Notes under the pieces: generated by a model | The model's database searches: none | Seen by the model: only the letters and a program-made list of their open reading frames with translations | Told to the model about the DNA's origin: nothing | In this document: one piece after another, positions 18,882 through 20,809 of the stretch | Layout of the letters: every line of letters begins with the position of its first letter | How positions within the stretch are numbered: position 1 is the stretch's first letter | Program-made: the position numbers and the translations under genes | Origin: a virus | Strand: one strand, 5' to 3' | Length of the DNA: 20,809 nucleotides | IMG/VR virus record: IMGVR_UViG_3300047548_000572 | Location: 1 to 20,809 of that record

Positions 18882-19544
18882 ATGCGTCTAAGCCACAGCT
18901 ATTCCAGCCTCAAGCAATTTGATAACTGCTCAAAGCAGTATTATGAGGTGCGAATCCTCAAGAAATACAAGTCGCAGGAGACAGAAGCAACGCAGTATGG
19001 GACCCTCGTACATTCTGCATTCGAGGAGTACATCCGTGATAAAAAAGAACTACCAGAAAGTTTTAGCCACTACGCAAAGTATGTGGAACCACTCGCCCGA
19101 ATCGAGGGAGACATCTACTGCGAGCACAAGCTCGGACTCAGGCCCGACTTCTCACCGTGCGGCTTTTTCGACAAGGATGTCTGGTTCCGAGGAGTTCCGG
19201 ACTTTCTTGCTGTTAATCGGGAGACTGGCGTCGCACGAGTGGGGGACTACAAGACGGGCAAGTCCAGCCGCTTCGCTGATACCGACCAACTAGAGCTCAT
19301 GGCCGCGATGGTGATGCAGCACTTCCCCGAGGTCAACAAGGTCAAGGGGGCGCTCATCTTCGTCGTGGCGCAAGACATCGTCAAGGCAGAGTTCACACGG
19401 GAGCAGCTTCCTGAGATACTCTCCAAGTGGGGCGGCAAGGCCAGCATGATCGAGAAGGTCATCGAGAAGGGCGTGGTGAGCGCTAGGCCAAGCGGCCTCT
19501 GCAAATTCTGCCCATGCGAATGTCCGCACAACTCGAAAGGCTAG
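18882..19544 (+). CDS. PD-(D/E)XK exonuclease with Fe-S-type cysteines (Cas4/RecB-like)
   Basis: 220 aa, ATG 18882 with AAGGAA upstream. The nuclease core is H44-S-A-F-E-E, G-V-P-D107-F, G-D122-Y-K124-T-G-K and T-D-Q136-L-E-L, the order of the RecB/Cas4 type. C16 and the C-terminal cluster C207, C210, C212 and C214 are placed like the Fe-S ligands of Cas4 and AddB. There is no CRISPR array or other cas gene, so it is a phage replication or recombination nuclease. Codon use changes from AT-richer to GC-rich near 19200, another mosaic gene. It lies 31 bp after the polymerase gene. Confidence 0.9.
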   Translation: MRLSHSYSSLKQFDNCSKQYYEVRILKKYKSQETEATQYGTLVHSAFEEYIRDKKELPESFSHYAKYVEPLARIEGDIYCEHKLGLRPDFSPCGFFDKDVWFRGVPDFLAVNRETGVARVGDYKTGKSSRFADTDQLELMAAMVMQHFPEVNKVKGALIFVVAQDIVKAEFTREQLPEILSKWGGKASMIEKVIEKGVVSARPSGLCKFCPCECPHNSKG

Positions 19545-19548
19545 CAAA

Positions 19549-19806
19549 ATGCCCCGTAATCCGAGACGGTATGACCTTGAATACAAGGCATACGACGGTA
19601 CCCCAGAAGTGAAGAAGAAGCGTGCCGAGCGTAACAAAGCACGGCGCGACTACGAAGCCAAGAACGGCGACCTGCCGAGCAACGTGGACGTAGACCACAA
19701 GAAGCCGCTAGCCAAGGGCGGCAAGACTACGATGAGCAATCTGCGGGCTGTGCCGGCATCGAAAAATCGCTCGTTCGCACGTACCAAAACGGCGCGGATG
19801 AAGTAA
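19549..19806 (+). CDS. small HNH endonuclease
   Basis: 85 aa. A Lys/Arg-rich N-terminal half is followed by the HNH core V-D49-H50-K-K-P-L-A-K-G-G-K-T-T-M-S-N64-L-R and N73. The spacing is that of compact phage HNH proteins such as those near terminase genes; in this position it may be a small endonuclease or nickase of the replication module or a mobile gene. The ribosome site is weak (AAAGG). A terminator follows 50 bp downstream, so it ends the transcription unit. Confidence 0.85.
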   Translation: MPRNPRRYDLEYKAYDGTPEVKKKRAERNKARRDYEAKNGDLPSNVDVDHKKPLAKGGKTTMSNLRAVPASKNRSFARTKTARMK

Positions 19807-19813
19807 CATAGCG

Positions 19814-19838
19814 CTACCAGATTCTCCCTGTCTGGTAG
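19814..19838 (+). other. stem-loop after HNH gene
   Basis: CTACCAG (19814-19820) pairs with CTGGTAG (19832-19838), a 7-bp perfect stem with an 11-nt loop, starting 8 bp after the HNH stop. No T-run follows directly. It may stabilise the 3' end or support the terminator just downstream. Confidence 0.6.
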
Positions 19839-19855
19839 TGTGTGTTGATCTTTGA

Positions 19856-19886
19856 GCCCGGCGGTGAAAGCCCCCGGGCCCTTTTT
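19856..19886 (+). terminator. intrinsic terminator
   Basis: GCCCGG (19856-19861) pairs with CCGGGC (19874-19879), extended by two more G-C pairs inside, and is followed by TTTTT at 19882-19886. This is a standard rho-independent terminator for the polymerase-nuclease-HNH unit. The helicase gene starts 13 bp after it, so its mRNA needs readthrough, antitermination or an unseen promoter. Confidence 0.8.
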
Positions 19887-19898
19887 CCTATCCTTCCT

Positions 19899-20809
19899 AT
19901 GCAAATCGTTGACGACCGTGCCCTCATGTTCGTGACCAAGAAGCACGAACAAATCACTGCGCTCATCCCTAAGTCGCAGATTCTTGAGACCAACGGCGAC
20001 AAAGCTCGCATGCTGGTTAACTGGGGTTTGGATGAGTGGCGGCTACTCAAGAACCTCGGTATCAAGGACCCGCCGCATCCCATCATCGGCAAGTACCAGT
20101 GGCCAGGTGTCTACACACCGTTCGACCATCAGCGGAAAACAGCGGCATTTCTTGTGGCTAATAAACGGTGCTATGTACTGAATGAGCAAGGCACGGGGAA
20201 GACTTCAGCAGCAGCGTGGGCTGCGGACTACCTTTTAACTAATAAAAAGATACGCAGGGTACTAATCGTCTGCCCGCTCTCCATCATGGACACGGCATGG
20301 CGTGCCGATCTGTTTCGCACGGTCATGCACCGTAGCGTAGGCATCGCCACTGGCAGCCGCAAGCAGCGGCTCGACGTCATCACCAGCAAGTGCGAGTTCG
20401 TCATCATCAACTTCGACGGGGTCAAGGTAGTCACCGATGCGTTGGCGTCTGGTGGGTTCGACCTGATCATCATAGACGAGGCTACAGGGGTTAAGAACGT
20501 ATCCACGGATCGTTGGAAAGCGATGAACGCACTGGTGAAGCCTGACACATGGATATGGGCCATGACCGGCACGCCCGCTGCCCAGTCGCCCGAGGACGCC
20601 TACGGTATCGCCAAGCTCGTGCGTCCCGACTCCGTGCCTCGCTATGCCGGCTCGTGGCGCGACAAGGTCATGGTCAAGATCACGCAGTTCAAGTGGGTGC
20701 CCAAGCAGAACGCCCAGCAGATCGTGTACGACACCCTGCAGCCGGCGATCCGCTTCACCAAGGAGGAGTGCCTCGACCTGCCGGACATCCTCTACACCAC
20801 CCGCGAGGT
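19899..20809 (+). CDS. SNF2-family DNA helicase/ATPase (partial, runs off window)
   Basis: At least 303 aa from ATG 19899; the C-terminal half lies beyond the window. Motif I (Walker A) is NEQGTGKTS (95-103, K101), motif II is IIIDEAT (D193-E-A-T196) and motif III is MTGTP. FDHQRKTAAFL upstream of motif I acts as the Q-like motif. Phage SNF2 proteins of this kind start with a short domain like this one (MQIVDDRALMFV), which supports the start although no Shine-Dalgarno sequence is seen (upstream is TATCCTTCCT). It probably remodels or translocates on DNA during phage replication or recombination. Codons around 20138-20270 are AT-richer than the rest. Confidence 0.92.
   Translation, partial: MQIVDDRALMFVTKKHEQITALIPKSQILETNGDKARMLVNWGLDEWRLLKNLGIKDPPHPIIGKYQWPGVYTPFDHQRKTAAFLVANKRCYVLNEQGTGKTSAAAWAADYLLTNKKIRRVLIVCPLSIMDTAWRADLFRTVMHRSVGIATGSRKQRLDVITSKCEFVIINFDGVKVVTDALASGGFDLIIIDEATGVKNVSTDRWKAMNALVKPDTWIWAMTGTPAAQSPEDAYGIAKLVRPDSVPRYAGSWRDKVMVKITQFKWVPKQNAQQIVYDTLQPAIRFTKEECLDLPDILYTTRE

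Overview
The window reads as the early/replication side of a tailed double-stranded DNA bacteriophage genome (Caudoviricetes, or a prophage of one). Every supportable gene lies on the + strand. Genes are small, most of them overlap their neighbours by 1-20 bp, and the set is typical of phage: family A DNA polymerase, VRR-NUC and Cas4-like nucleases, an SNF2 helicase, a MazG-like pyrophosphohydrolase, several HNH endonucleases and many small accessory proteins. The GC-rich coding DNA, Shine-Dalgarno sites of the AAGGAG type, sigma70-like hexamers and the small modular proteins at 11.7-14.7 kb (HTPGPW, TLRDYFAAKAMQ and ALRQALEA types) suggest a GC-rich proteobacterial host, perhaps a betaproteobacterium. 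The host is an inference.

Layout. 1-860: a possible tail of an upstream gene, then a 235-aa protein with two related C-terminal modules. 858-1945: about 1.1 kb with no gene. It holds a long inverted repeat, an A/T-rich simple-sequence tract, a 400-bp G-depleted, pyrimidine-rich stretch, an excellent sigma70-type promoter (1480-1508) and, downstream of it, about 400 nt packed with hairpins that I read as a candidate structured RNA or very long leader. 1946-3358: a phage protein of unknown role and a freestanding HNH gene with its own promoter. 3368-10263: a MoxR-type AAA+ ATPase, a run of small genes, a putative metallopeptidase/VWA protein (DUF2201-like) and a probable DUF3150 protein. This looks like one functional module, interrupted by a Cro/YdaS-like regulator, a protein built of 19 four-residue repeats, and a second HNH (HNH-AP2) gene. 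Two gene starts in this block share a two-hairpin leader whose stems covary. 10256-15623: a dense chain of small genes including two paralogous winged-helix proteins, a zinc-ribbon/AT-hook protein, two tiny membrane proteins, tandem HTPGPW paralogs and a Cys-rich 31-aa protein. 15620-20809: the nucleotide and DNA metabolism block (MazG-like, DUF6378-like, VRR-NUC, PolA, PD-(D/E)XK with Fe-S cysteines, HNH, terminator, then an SNF2 helicase that runs off the window).

How it works together. The right-hand block should carry phage DNA replication and repair: polymerase with proofreading, two PD-(D/E)XK nucleases, a helicase and nucleotide-pool cleansing. The MoxR/VWA/DUF3150 genes probably form a chaperone-like ATPase system whose target is unknown. 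The HNH genes look mobile, and abrupt changes in codon usage inside the genes just downstream of two of them fit gene conversion or recombination around those insertions. The most notable uncharacterised items are the structured-RNA candidate at about 1515-1926, the covarying leaders at 7163 and 9298, and the 12-nt repeat gene at 8004.
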